DNA from: Corynebacterium sp. HMSC27B11
GTDB taxonomy: Bacteria > Actinomycetota > Actinomycetes > Mycobacteriales > Mycobacteriaceae
Assembly (NCBI RefSeq): GCF_001815985.1
Contig: NZ_KV823531.1
Coordinates: forward strand, 1 to 42,606
DNA: 42,606 nt
Direction: 5' to 3'
The stretch's first letter is position 1. The number at the start of each line of letters is the position of its first letter. The position numbers and the translations under genes were made by a program. Shown here in pieces: positions 24,689 through 33,732 of the stretch. The notes under the pieces are model-generated. The model was not told the origin of the DNA and did no database searches. It saw only the letters and a program-made list of their open reading frames with translations.

Positions 24689-25785
24689 ACTGCCACCTCC
24701 GCGTCTTTCGAGCCCGAAATGCCTCGCCGACGACGAACCGCCGCGACCATAATGGGCGCACAGCCGATAGCCAGAACAATCGACATCTCGAGTTCATTCG
24801 GCTGCAGCACGAAACGACCAACAATGTCTGCCAACAACGTGGCAGCGCCGCCAACCACCGCGGTGGGCACCAGCAAGCGCGTAAGCCCAGGGCCGGTGAC
24901 AGGCCGCAGCAAATGCGGTACGGCAAAGCCCACAAAAGTAACAAGCCCCACGGTGGCGGTCGCCGAACCGGCAAGAATAACCACCGCAGCGGCGGCGAGC
25001 AGACGTGCTCGGGCGGGCGAGCCACCCAGGGAACGAGCCGCATCCTCACCCATGGCCAGAAGGTCCAGTGGCCGTGCCGCTAACGCCGCGCACAGCGCCC
25101 CGAGGGCTAGGCCGACAGCAGCCATCAGCACGTCATCCATACCGCGCCCTGCGGTAGAGCCGACGGTCCAGCGGCGCAGCCCCTCCAGGGTGTCGGAGGA
25201 ATAGAGGCTCAGCATATTCGTGGCTGCTTGCAGGGTGAAGGTGACGCCGACGCCTACTAGCACCAGCGTCAATGGGTCGCGGGAGACCCGGGAGATAAGC
25301 AGGACGACCAGCGCGGCAATGGCCGCACCGATAAGCCCTGCCACTGCCCGGTGCCCGACCGTCGTCGCCCACCCCACGGTGAGTGAGACGGCGACCGCGA
25401 ATCCCGCGCCGGCGTTGACACCAATGATGCCGGGGTCCGCCAAGGGGTTGCGTGTCCAGCTCTGCGCGATCGCTCCCGCCATGGCGAGGGCTGCGCCCGC
25501 GAACACAGCCAAGAGAGTGCGGGGCACGCGCAGGTCCCAAATAATCCCTGCCTGCTCTGCCCCGGCGGTGGAATGTGGCGCGTGGTGCGGCCCGTGCAGG
25601 AGGATGCTGGTCACCTCCCCCATCGACAGACTGCGGGCCCCTAGGTACAGGGAGGCGATCATCAAAAGCACCAGAAAAACCAGTGCGCCAAGCGTAACCG
25701 CGACAACGCACAGGGTACGCCTAGCTCCCGCACCGCCACGTAGGCGTTGTGCGGGAGAGGCGAGCGGTGAGAGCGCTTTGATCAC
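24685..25785 (-). CDS. FecCD-type iron-siderophore permease, first subunit
   Basis: This 366-residue permease starts at GTG 25785, 13 bases after the binding-protein stop. The hallmark segments are WDLRVPRTLLAVFAGAALAMAGAIAQSWTRNPLADPGIIGVNAGAG (about 76-121), RRWTVGSTAGRGMDDV and GLVTFVGFAVPHLLRPVTGPGLTRLL near residue 290. About ten membrane helices are present. The short basic N-terminus lies in the cytoplasm. With the other subunit it forms the channel that accepts ferric siderophore from the lipoprotein. The order binding protein, permease, permease, ATPase is the standard type II importer layout. Confidence 0.92.
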   Translation of the reverse strand: MIKALSPLASPAQRLRGGAGARRTLCVVAVTLGALVFLVLLMIASLYLGARSLSMGEVTSILLHGPHHAPHSTAGAEQAGIIWDLRVPRTLLAVFAGAALAMAGAIAQSWTRNPLADPGIIGVNAGAGFAVAVSLTVGWATTVGHRAVAGLIGAAIAALVVLLISRVSRDPLTLVLVGVGVTFTLQAATNMLSLYSSDTLEGLRRWTVGSTAGRGMDDVLMAAVGLALGALCAALAARPLDLLAMGEDAARSLGGSPARARLLAAAAVVILAGSATATVGLVTFVGFAVPHLLRPVTGPGLTRLLVPTAVVGGAATLLADIVGRFVLQPNELEMSIVLAIGCAPIMVAAVRRRRGISGSKDAEVAV

Positions 25786-25798
25786 AGAGCTTCTGCAG

Positions 25799-26743
25799 CT
25801 AGACCGCGTCGGAGAACTTCTCGACGGCCCACGGGATGGTCAGGGGGTTGGGCATGCTCATCGCGTTACCGACGTTTTCCTCCATCCAGTACACCTTGCC
25901 CTCGCGAACCACCTCGAGCTTGCTGAAGGTTGGATCCTTCTTCAGAGTCCCCTGGTAATCGAGCACAAAGAGGTAATCCACGTTGTTGAGCTCGTTGTAA
26001 TTCTCGGGAGCGATCTCGCGGTAGAACTCACCGCCGTTGCCTTCCAGCTCCCTTGGAATGTCGAAGCCCAAGTTCTCGATGAACTGTCCTCGACCATCGC
26101 CGGAAGTGTATAGGCCAATCTTGCCCTCGTAGGGCTTGACGATAGCTGCGCGCTTGCCCTTGAGCTCGGGGTGCTGCTTTTGGAAGTCCTCGAAAGCCTT
26201 CTGCGTCTCCTCGACGAGCTTGTCACCCTCCTCCTTCTTATCCACTGCCCCCGCGATCTGGGTTACCTGGTCTCGCCACGGGATCTGCCAGTCCGTTGTC
26301 CCCTCTGGCTTGACAGTGGTTGGGGCAATGTCGTTGAGAGCCTTCTTCGCCTGCTCATCCACGGCGTTGTTCACAGCGATGATCTTGTCGGGATCGGCAG
26401 CCGAAATCTTTTCCAGTACTTCAGCAGTGAAGCCTCTACCGGTGCCGTAGACAGTTTCTGGCTTCTCGTCCCCAAGCTTGTCGGTTGCCCATGGGCCAAC
26501 GCCCGAGGCATCCACATCGCCCTCCGCACCCCACGGCGCTACCAGGACAGGCTGGATTCCGAGAGCGAGCAGTGTATCGGCGTCCCCGAGCCCAACTGCC
26601 GCGATCCGCTCATTGCCTGCCCCTTCCCCTCCTGAGGCCTGCTCCTCCCCTCGCGCGCAACCGGTGAGAACGAGGGCGGATACAGCCAGAGCTGCTGTGG
26701 TCTTGATAGCCGCGCGGCGGCTCAGAGTCTTCTTCAGGAACAT
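25799..26743 (-). CDS. Iron-siderophore binding lipoprotein
   Basis: This extracytoplasmic binding protein of about 314 residues belongs to the FecB/FepB (cluster A-II) type. I begin it at ATG 26743: the N-terminus then has a twin-arginine-like basic patch (SRRAAIK), a hydrophobic core and the lipobox L-T-G-C with Cys29. The longer frame to 26794 is not supported. The fold signs are NERIAAVGLGDADTLLALGIQPVLVAPWG and EKISAADPDKIIAVNN, then a long helix rich in Lys/Glu (about 160-195), typical of the rigid linker. LDYQGTLKKDPTFSKLEVVREGKVYWM leads to the C-terminal lobe. It is the first gene of the importer operon, with a DtxR box upstream at 26882. Confidence 0.93.
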   Translation of the reverse strand: MFLKKTLSRRAAIKTTAALAVSALVLTGCARGEEQASGGEGAGNERIAAVGLGDADTLLALGIQPVLVAPWGAEGDVDASGVGPWATDKLGDEKPETVYGTGRGFTAEVLEKISAADPDKIIAVNNAVDEQAKKALNDIAPTTVKPEGTTDWQIPWRDQVTQIAGAVDKKEEGDKLVEETQKAFEDFQKQHPELKGKRAAIVKPYEGKIGLYTSGDGRGQFIENLGFDIPRELEGNGGEFYREIAPENYNELNNVDYLFVLDYQGTLKKDPTFSKLEVVREGKVYWMEENVGNAMSMPNPLTIPWAVEKFSDAV

Positions 26744-26881
26744 GTCGGGCCTTAAAGTGTGAGAGTTTTGGGTGCTTCGGCTGCAGTAAGACATCGCGGT
26801 ACAAGCGACCCAAAATATCCAGAAAGATTACACCGGCAGGTCACGGGCACAGCATGACGCGCAACGCTCTCAAAACAATAC

Positions 26882-26900
26882 CAAGGGTAGCCTAAACATA
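26882..26900. promoter_or_regulatory. DtxR iron box upstream of the siderophore importer
   Basis: CAAGGGTAGCCTAAACATA matches the DtxR consensus at 15 of 19 positions, with the central GGGTAGCCTAA well kept. It lies about 140 bases before the binding-protein start. Confidence 0.65.
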
Positions 26901-26988
26901 CAAAGCCTCGGCTTACTCGCTGGTAGCGATACCCAAAAACTAGGCCCCCCAAGCACCACCAACAAGCCCCACCGTGTTCCACACACAG

Positions 26989-27031
26989 CACAACCCCCGC
27001 GCGGTTCCTCAGAAACCCGGCGGGGGTTGTG
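26989..27031. repeat. Right copy of the GC-rich palindrome
   Basis: Arms CACAACCCCCGC (26989-27000) and GCGGGGGTTGTG (27020-27031) enclose a 19-base loop. Arms and left flank are identical to the outer stem at 21663-21766 and lie in the same orientation, so the pair bounds the iron locus as direct repeats. It lies downstream of fkpA on the minus strand and may terminate it. Confidence 0.8.
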
Positions 27032-27071
27032 TGCGTTCGATCTAGCCTGCGCCGCCCGGAAGGACGACGCC

Positions 27072-27105
27072 TGCCAGCTACTTCGCGTCGATCAAGTCGA
27101 TCACG
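27072..27105 (-). pseudogene. Duplicate of the fkpA C-terminal codons
   Basis: On the minus strand this encodes V-I-D-L-I-D-A-K-stop, exactly the last residues of the intact fkpA, which ends 37 bases upstream of it. Over 34 bases the two copies (27072-27105 and 27109-27142) differ at five positions. All coding differences are synonymous, and the stop is TAG instead of TAA. It is a gene tail without a body, left by insertion or allele replacement. Confidence 0.65.
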
Positions 27106-27114
27106 CTGTGCCAG

Positions 27115-27474
27115 TTACTTCGCATCGATGAGGTCGATAACGAAGACCAACGTGCGGCCCGCGAGGGGGTGCGGGGTGCCAGCCGGACCATAAGCCAGCG
27201 CCGGCGGGATCGTCAGCTTCCGGCGACCACCCGTCTTCATGCCCGGGATACCTTCCTGCCAACCAGCGATCAGACCCGAGAGCGGGAACTGGATCGACTC
27301 ACCGCGATCCCAGGAGGAATCGAACTCCTGGCCGGTCTCGAAGTCCACGCCCACGTAGTGCACCTCAACCATGCCGCCAGGCACAGCCTCAGCACCGTCG
27401 CCAACCACCAGGTCCTCGATCACGAGCTCCTCAGGCGCCGGACCAGACCCAGCGTCAATCTGCGGCTTCGACAT
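27115..27474 (-). CDS. fkpA: FKBP-type peptidyl-prolyl cis-trans isomerase
   Basis: This 119-residue single-domain cytoplasmic FKBP assists protein folding at prolines. The family residues are in place: VHYVGVDFETGQEFDSSWDRGESIQFPL (about 39-66), then LIAGWQEGIPGMKTGGRRKLTIPPALAYG (about 68-96), and LVFVIDLIDAK at the end. There is no signal peptide or trigger-factor domain. The ATG is preceded by a GGAG-type site. It lies downstream of gltA on the same strand; the terminator at 27527-27566 separates them, so it has its own promoter in 27475-27526. The same neighbourhood is seen in C. glutamicum. Confidence 0.93.
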   Translation of the reverse strand: MSKPQIDAGSGPAPEELVIEDLVVGDGAEAVPGGMVEVHYVGVDFETGQEFDSSWDRGESIQFPLSGLIAGWQEGIPGMKTGGRRKLTIPPALAYGPAGTPHPLAGRTLVFVIDLIDAK

Positions 27475-27526
27475 TCTTTGCCACTCTCCTCACGCCAGCC
27501 TTCACAGGCCGGCAAGTTTCCTTCTC

Positions 27527-27566
27527 AAAAAAGCACCCCGCCCTGCCTTATGCAGGAGGCGGGGTG
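27527..27566 (-). terminator. Strong intrinsic terminator of gltA
   Basis: On the minus strand the arms CACCCCGCC and GGCGGGGTG, with an inner CTGC/GCAG stem, are followed by six T. It ends about 70 bases after the gltA stop. Confidence 0.93.
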
Positions 27567-27638
27567 TCACGGCGCCGACTGTACGTAGTCGGCAAAGCTC
27601 ACGCGAACCACGTTCTCACGCGGCTCGGCTAGCAGCAA

Positions 27639-28922
27639 TTAACGGTTGAGCTTGCGCTCGCTCTGGCCGGTGTAGATCTGACGCGGGCGGTTGATGCGCG
27701 CGGTCGGGTCGTTGACCTGCTCCAGGTAGTGAGCGATCCAGCCCGGCAGACGGCCGATGGCGAACAGGACCGTGAAGAAGTCGGTCGGGAAGCCCATGGC
27801 GCGGTAGATCAGGCCGGTGTAGAAGTCCACGTTCGGGTACAGCTTGCGCTCGATGAAGTAGTCATCGTTCAGCGCGATGTCCTCGAGCTTCATAGCCAGG
27901 TCCAGGAGGTGGTCACCGCCCAGGTGATCCAGGATCTGGTGAGCGGACTCCTTCACGATTGCCGCGCGCGGGTCGTAGTTCTTGTAGACGCGGTGGCCGA
28001 AGCCCATCAGCTTCACGCCGTCTTCCTTGTTCTTGACCTTGGTCATGAACTCGTCGGCGTTGTCGCCATTAGCGTGAATGTCCTCAAGCATCTCCAGAAC
28101 GGCCTGGTTGGCGCCACCGTGCAGCGGGCCGGACAGCGCGTTGATGCCACCGGCGACGGAGGCGAACATGTTGGCGTCGGAGGAACCGACCATGCGGACC
28201 GTGGAGGTGGAGCAGTTCTGCTCGTGGTCAGCGTGCAGGATCAGCAGCTTGTCGAGCGCGTCGACGACGACCGGGTCAACCTCGTAAGGCTCGGTCGGGT
28301 AGCCGAACATGCTGCGCAGGAAGTTCTCGCGAGCGTTCAGGGAGTTGTCCGGGTACATGTACGGCTTACCCTGGGAAGCGCGGTAAGCGTAGGCAGCCAG
28401 CATCGGGACCTTCGCCATCAGACGGTAGGTGTTCAGCTGCTGCTTCTCCGGGTCACGCGGATCCAGGTCGTCCTGGTAGTAGGTGGACAGAATGTTCACG
28501 GAGGAAGCCAGCACGCTCATCGGGTGAGCATCGCGCGGGAAGACGCGGAATGCGGCCTTGAAGTCCTCGTCCAGGAGGGTGTGGCGGCGGATACGCTCGG
28601 AGAACTCCTTGAGCTCATCCTCGTTCGGCAGCTCACCGTTGATCAGCAGATAGGAGACCTCGTTGAAGGTGGCGTTGTTAGCCAGGTCAGCGATGTCGTA
28701 ACCGCGGTAACGCAGAATGCCGTTTGCGCCGTCGATGTAGGTGATCTCGGACTTGGTGGAGCCCGTGTTCACGTAGCCAGGGTCCAGGGTGGTCAGACCG
28801 GTTTCGGCCAGCATCTTGCCAAGCGCGACACCGTCGTTACCCTCGGTCGCCCTGACGATGTCCATTTCGTACTCTCCACCTGGGTAGTGGAGAACGGCCT
28901 TGTCCTGATTATCGGTAGCCAA
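27639..28922 (-). CDS. gltA: Citrate synthase
   Basis: This 427-residue type II citrate synthase condenses oxaloacetate and acetyl-CoA at the entry of the TCA cycle. The catalytic histidines are in LHADHEQNCSTSTVRMVGSS (about 235-254) and GFGHRVYKNYDPRA (about 307-320). The catalytic Asp is in YPNVDFYTGLIYRAMG (about 368-383). The N-terminal beta domain (VLHYPGGEYEMDIV) is typical of this group. I use TTG 28922: AAAGGGATGG is well placed upstream, whereas the nearby ATG is out of frame and closes at once. The upstream gap (28923-29303) has carbon-regulator-like motifs. Confidence 0.96.
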   Translation of the reverse strand: MATDNQDKAVLHYPGGEYEMDIVRATEGNDGVALGKMLAETGLTTLDPGYVNTGSTKSEITYIDGANGILRYRGYDIADLANNATFNEVSYLLINGELPNEDELKEFSERIRRHTLLDEDFKAAFRVFPRDAHPMSVLASSVNILSTYYQDDLDPRDPEKQQLNTYRLMAKVPMLAAYAYRASQGKPYMYPDNSLNARENFLRSMFGYPTEPYEVDPVVVDALDKLLILHADHEQNCSTSTVRMVGSSDANMFASVAGGINALSGPLHGGANQAVLEMLEDIHANGDNADEFMTKVKNKEDGVKLMGFGHRVYKNYDPRAAIVKESAHQILDHLGGDHLLDLAMKLEDIALNDDYFIERKLYPNVDFYTGLIYRAMGFPTDFFTVLFAIGRLPGWIAHYLEQVNDPTARINRPRQIYTGQSERKLNR

Positions 28923-30443
<1,521 letters not shown>

Positions 30444-30453
30444 CTGATCCAGC

Positions 30454-30521
30454 GGGGCTGGTTTCTAGCCCCTCCCCTGCGCCGGCCGCGCGCCCGAGAA
30501 TCACCCGGGCCCGGCCGGCGC
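30454..30521 (+). terminator. Tandem hairpins after serC
   Basis: GGGGCT/AGCCCC (30454-30472) is followed by a long GC stem GCGCCGGCCG/CGGCCGGCGC (30479-30521). Neither has a T run, but together they should form a strong block between serC and sepH. Confidence 0.6.
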
Positions 30522-30632
30522 CGACGTACCTGCCTGGGATTCGTTACCCAACAAGCACTGTGACTGCGACACACCGGCAGGCAATCTTCGTTAAAGTTGT
30601 TAAGAGTGATTTTTAGGCGTGAGGAGGCCCCA

Positions 30633-31835
30633 ATGAGGGAACTGAAACTGGTAACGACTGACAGCGATGCTCAGTCGCTGGTTTTCGTACCCGCCGAGGC
30701 ACCGGCGGGGGCTGAAACTGCCGAAGAGTTCTTCCTCGCGGTCACCGACGAACTCCGCGAGCTGCTGGGCGCGGCCGAGGGCAGCAAGTCGGGCTCCGAG
30801 CACGGCTCCGAGCAGGCTGCGGACGCGGCCGGGGTTCCGGCGGCAGACACCGAGGACCCGGGCGCCGAAGCGAAGGATGCTTCGGAGGACGACGCCGGTT
30901 CCGGTACCTCTGGTGACGGTCTGGCCGCCGCATTCTCCGAGCTGCGGGAAAACGAGTCCCGGGCCCGTGCCGAGCGCGAGCGCGCCCGCCAAACCGAGCA
31001 GGAGTCCGCAGACGAGGAGCGCGTCCGCAAGGGCTTCGGGACCAAGTCGGGCAGCGGGCGACCGCACCGCACCCGCATCGCGCTGAGCCCCCGCATCATC
31101 CAGGATCGGGTCCGCCACGGCGCCAGCATCGCGGAGCTCGCCGAGGAAGCAGACACGGACGAGTCCCGCATCGAGCCTTATGCGTGGCCCATCCTGCAGG
31201 AGCGCTCCCGCATTGCGGAGCTGGCCCGCTCGGCTCGCCCGGCCACGAGCGAGGGAACGTCCGAGCACACGCTGTGGGAGGCGCTGGCCACTGCCTTCGC
31301 TGCGCGCGAGGAGAACGTCGCCGACACCCAGTGGGATGCCCACCAGGATCAGTCCCGGCAGTGGGTCGTGACCGTCAGCTGGGCGAAGGCCGCGGCGGGG
31401 CAGACCAACACGCACTCCGCTGAGTTCCTCTTCGAGCCCTCCGCCACCGGTGGTCACAACCTGGTCCACCCGCTGGATTCCGTGGCACGCGACCTCGTGG
31501 ATCCTCGTTTCTCCCAGCCGGTGCGCAGCGTGACCCCGCTGCACCCGGTGGACAATGCGGAGAGCGGTGGTGGTCACCCGGCCGCTGGCGCCCACGACCT
31601 GTTCGCCAACACCCAGGGAGGCACGACCCCCGAGCGCCGCGAGGATCAGCGTGCACCGGAGCAAGGCAATGCACCGGCCAGCGGCGAGGCCGCTGAATCG
31701 GGCGCCGAGCAGGGCGAGGATTTCCTCCTGCATCCGACCGAGGAGCAGGGCAAGAAGCGCCGCCGCAAGGCCGTTACCCCGCACTGGGAGGACGTCCTGC
31801 TGGGCGTACGCACCAATCCGAAGAAGAAGCGCTAA
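30633..31835 (+). CDS. sepH: Septation protein SepH (DUF3071)
   Basis: This 400-residue cell-division protein is, in actinobacteria, known to bind FtsZ and favour Z-ring formation. The N-terminal MRELKLVTTDSDAQSLVFV matches the DUF3071 opening. A long acidic, Glu/Ala/Asp-rich linker covers about 47-135. The helix-turn-helix-like part is LSPRIIQDRVRHGASIAELAEEADTDESRIEPYAWPILQERSRIAEL (about 150-197), the FtsZ-linked region. The C-terminus is disordered and ends in Lys/Arg (KKRRRKAVTPHWEDVLLG...NPKKKR). ATG 30633 has a perfect GAGGAGG; the frame open to 30597 is not used. A conserved unknown starts 25 bases later. Confidence 0.9.
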   Translation: MRELKLVTTDSDAQSLVFVPAEAPAGAETAEEFFLAVTDELRELLGAAEGSKSGSEHGSEQAADAAGVPAADTEDPGAEAKDASEDDAGSGTSGDGLAAAFSELRENESRARAERERARQTEQESADEERVRKGFGTKSGSGRPHRTRIALSPRIIQDRVRHGASIAELAEEADTDESRIEPYAWPILQERSRIAELARSARPATSEGTSEHTLWEALATAFAAREENVADTQWDAHQDQSRQWVVTVSWAKAAAGQTNTHSAEFLFEPSATGGHNLVHPLDSVARDLVDPRFSQPVRSVTPLHPVDNAESGGGHPAAGAHDLFANTQGGTTPERREDQRAPEQGNAPASGEAAESGAEQGEDFLLHPTEEQGKKRRRKAVTPHWEDVLLGVRTNPKKKR

Positions 31836-31848
31836 AGCACACCGTCGA

Positions 31849-31854
31849 TAGGGT
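31849..31854 (+). promoter_or_regulatory. -10 element for the gene after sepH
   Basis: TAGGGT ends six bases before the ATG at 31861, and the SD site is absent. The gene may therefore have its own leaderless transcript beside read-through from sepH. Confidence 0.4.
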
Positions 31855-31860
31855 TAAGCC

Positions 31861-32832
31861 ATGGCCGAAGAGACCGCGAACCCCAACCAGGGTGTCGTCA
31901 TCACCCAGCCGCACACGCTGGTCACCTTGTGGTTCGTTAACGCGGCGGATCCCCGCAGCGTGTTGGACGCCGAACCCGCCCCCGACCGTGGCTTCGCGCG
32001 CAAGTACCTCGCCCAGGTCAACCCGGCCTGGCCGCTGACGCACATCGGGGACTTCGACATGACGCGCAGCACCTCACCCGATGTCCATGAGTTCTACATC
32101 GGCGCGTTCCCCGAGGTCTCGGTCGTGCAGACGATCATGCCGGGCCTACTGCGCCTCTCCGAGATCCCGGAGAGCTACCGCAACCTCGTCGCTGCCGCGG
32201 ACGTGTATGCCACGGCCTACGTGCCCGAGGACGCCGGCGAATCCGAGGACTCCCAGACCTACGCTGGTCTGGGCGGATTCGCCCACTGGTCCGGCGGCAC
32301 CCTCAAACGGGCGTTCAGCGCCACCCGGGAGAACATCCTGGAGGACGTGGGCCTTCCGATGCCCTTCGAGATGCCCTTCTGGGAGGGCAACGCCGAGGCC
32401 ACAGGCATCCAGCTGCCGTTTATCCCCCACGAGATCGCCGCGGCCGCCGCCGAGGAGTGGCTGGGGTTCCGCACCGACGGCTCGGGCCCCAGCATCCACA
32501 TCAGCGCCTTCGCTACCGACGGTCGGCCAGAGACGAAGTCGCGGGCCACCGATCCTGCCCGCCTTAGCGGAGCGCGTTCGCAGTCCGCCGAGGACTCCGG
32601 ACTGTCCGGCACAGACGACGGCGCCAGCTACGACGACTACACCCCGGGTGGCACATCGAACACTGAGGTCAAGCCAGCAGCCGAGCTCGCGAAGGACGTC
32701 GCCGCCGCCACCGGTAGGCTCGCCGTGCGCGGCGCCAAGCAGGCCTGGGGCGGCCGCTACGGGATCAAGAACATGGGCCGCAAGCTCCGCGACGAGGCCC
32801 AGCGCCTGGCGCGCAATAGCGGGCGGAACTAA
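31861..32832 (+). CDS. Conserved corynebacterial protein (DUF6928-like)
   Basis: This 323-residue protein has no signal peptide or membrane helix. The first 215 residues form a folded domain (VTLWFVNAADPRSVLDAEP, WPLTHIGDFDMTRS, EFYIGAFPEVSVVQT, GLGGFAHWSGGTLKRAFSATRENILEDVGLP, PFWEGNA). It resembles an actinobacterial unknown family, probably DUF6928; that name is from memory. Residues 220-275 are a Ser/Asp-rich linker, and the tail (about 280-323) is a basic helix (RGAKQAWGGRYGIKNMGRKLRDEAQRLARN). The gene follows sepH directly, which hints at a cell-division or envelope link, but no function is established. Confidence 0.75.
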   Translation: MAEETANPNQGVVITQPHTLVTLWFVNAADPRSVLDAEPAPDRGFARKYLAQVNPAWPLTHIGDFDMTRSTSPDVHEFYIGAFPEVSVVQTIMPGLLRLSEIPESYRNLVAAADVYATAYVPEDAGESEDSQTYAGLGGFAHWSGGTLKRAFSATRENILEDVGLPMPFEMPFWEGNAEATGIQLPFIPHEIAAAAAEEWLGFRTDGSGPSIHISAFATDGRPETKSRATDPARLSGARSQSAEDSGLSGTDDGASYDDYTPGGTSNTEVKPAAELAKDVAAATGRLAVRGAKQAWGGRYGIKNMGRKLRDEAQRLARNSGRN

Positions 32833-32871
32833 CGCACGCGTCGGCCTGCCCCAGTCACCGCCGCCGTCCCC

Positions 32872-33732
32872 CTAGTAGCGGCTGGCGTAGAAGCCGATGG
32901 CGGCGGCCGTCGCCACGTTCAGCGAGTCCGTCCCCGGCATCATCGGAATTTTCGCCCGCATATCGGCCGCGCGCATCGCGTGCTCCGTCAAACCCGGACC
33001 TTCGGCACCAACCATGATCGCGATGCGCGCCCCCTCCCCCTGCTCGCGACGCACCGCGAGCACCGCGTCCGCCAAACTCAGCTCCGTGTCCGGGGTCATC
33101 GCGATGATCTGAAAGCCTGCCTCCCGGACCGCGTCCAGGCCGTGCTGCCAGTTCGTCGTCTTGCCCGAAAAACGCGCCCACGGCACGCGCAACACGTGCC
33201 CCATGCTCACGCGTACCGCGCGACGATACAGCGGGTCAGCCGTTGCCGCACCAAAAAGCACCGCATCGACCCCCAGGCCCGCGGCGTTGCGGAAGAGCGC
33301 ACCAATATTCTCGTGGTCCCCCACGCCCTCCAGGATGGCGATCACGCTCGGCCCAGCGGGAATATCCGCCAGGACCTCCGGAACCGTGCGTTCCGGGATG
33401 CGGTCCGCCGCGGCTACGAGTCCGCGGTGCATGTCGAAGCCCGCAACCTCCCGCAGCACCTCGCGGGAGACCTGGTAGACCACTGGTCCGCCGGCCGGCT
33501 GGGCGGCCGAGCAGGTGACGTCCTGAAGAACGGAGAGCTTGCCCTCGAAACCGACCACCGACCGCACCGGGTACCCCGAGGACAACAGTCGTGGCACGAC
33601 CAGCGAGCCCTCCACGATGACCAGCCCCTTGCCGCCCGGCAGGTCGGGCCGGGAATCCGAGGAATTGAGGTCCCGGAAATCGTCTAGCCGCGGGTCTGCC
33701 GGGTCGGTGATGGCGATCGGGGCCAGGTGCAC
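32872..33732 (-). CDS. SpoU/TrmH family RNA 2'-O-ribose methyltransferase
   Basis: This 286-residue SPOUT-fold enzyme methylates a ribose in rRNA or tRNA. An N-terminal substrate-binding domain (GKGLVIVEGSLVVPRLLSSGYPVRSVVG) precedes the catalytic domain. Motif 1 is ENIGALFRNAAGLGVDAVLFG (about 144-164, with the catalytic Arg), motif 2 is IMVGAEGPGLT and motif 3 is IPMMPGTDSLNVATAAAIGFY. All three are intact. The start is GTG 33732, which shares one base with the TAG of the upstream permease gene (TAGTG), so the two are translationally coupled though functionally unrelated. The target nucleotide is not known. Confidence 0.9.
   Translation of the reverse strand: MHLAPIAITDPADPRLDDFRDLNSSDSRPDLPGGKGLVIVEGSLVVPRLLSSGYPVRSVVGFEGKLSVLQDVTCSAAQPAGGPVVYQVSREVLREVAGFDMHRGLVAAADRIPERTVPEVLADIPAGPSVIAILEGVGDHENIGALFRNAAGLGVDAVLFGAATADPLYRRAVRVSMGHVLRVPWARFSGKTTNWQHGLDAVREAGFQIIAMTPDTELSLADAVLAVRREQGEGARIAIMVGAEGPGLTEHAMRAADMRAKIPMMPGTDSLNVATAAAIGFYASRY

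Larger units (their letters stand above)
26744..27114. other. Intergenic region between siderophore operon and fkpA
   Basis: The 371 bases hold no intact gene. From left to right they contain the promoter of the binding-protein operon with its DtxR box (26882-26900), the right copy of the GC-rich palindrome (26989-27031), and a diverged copy of the last eight codons of fkpA (27078-27104). Confidence 0.7.
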
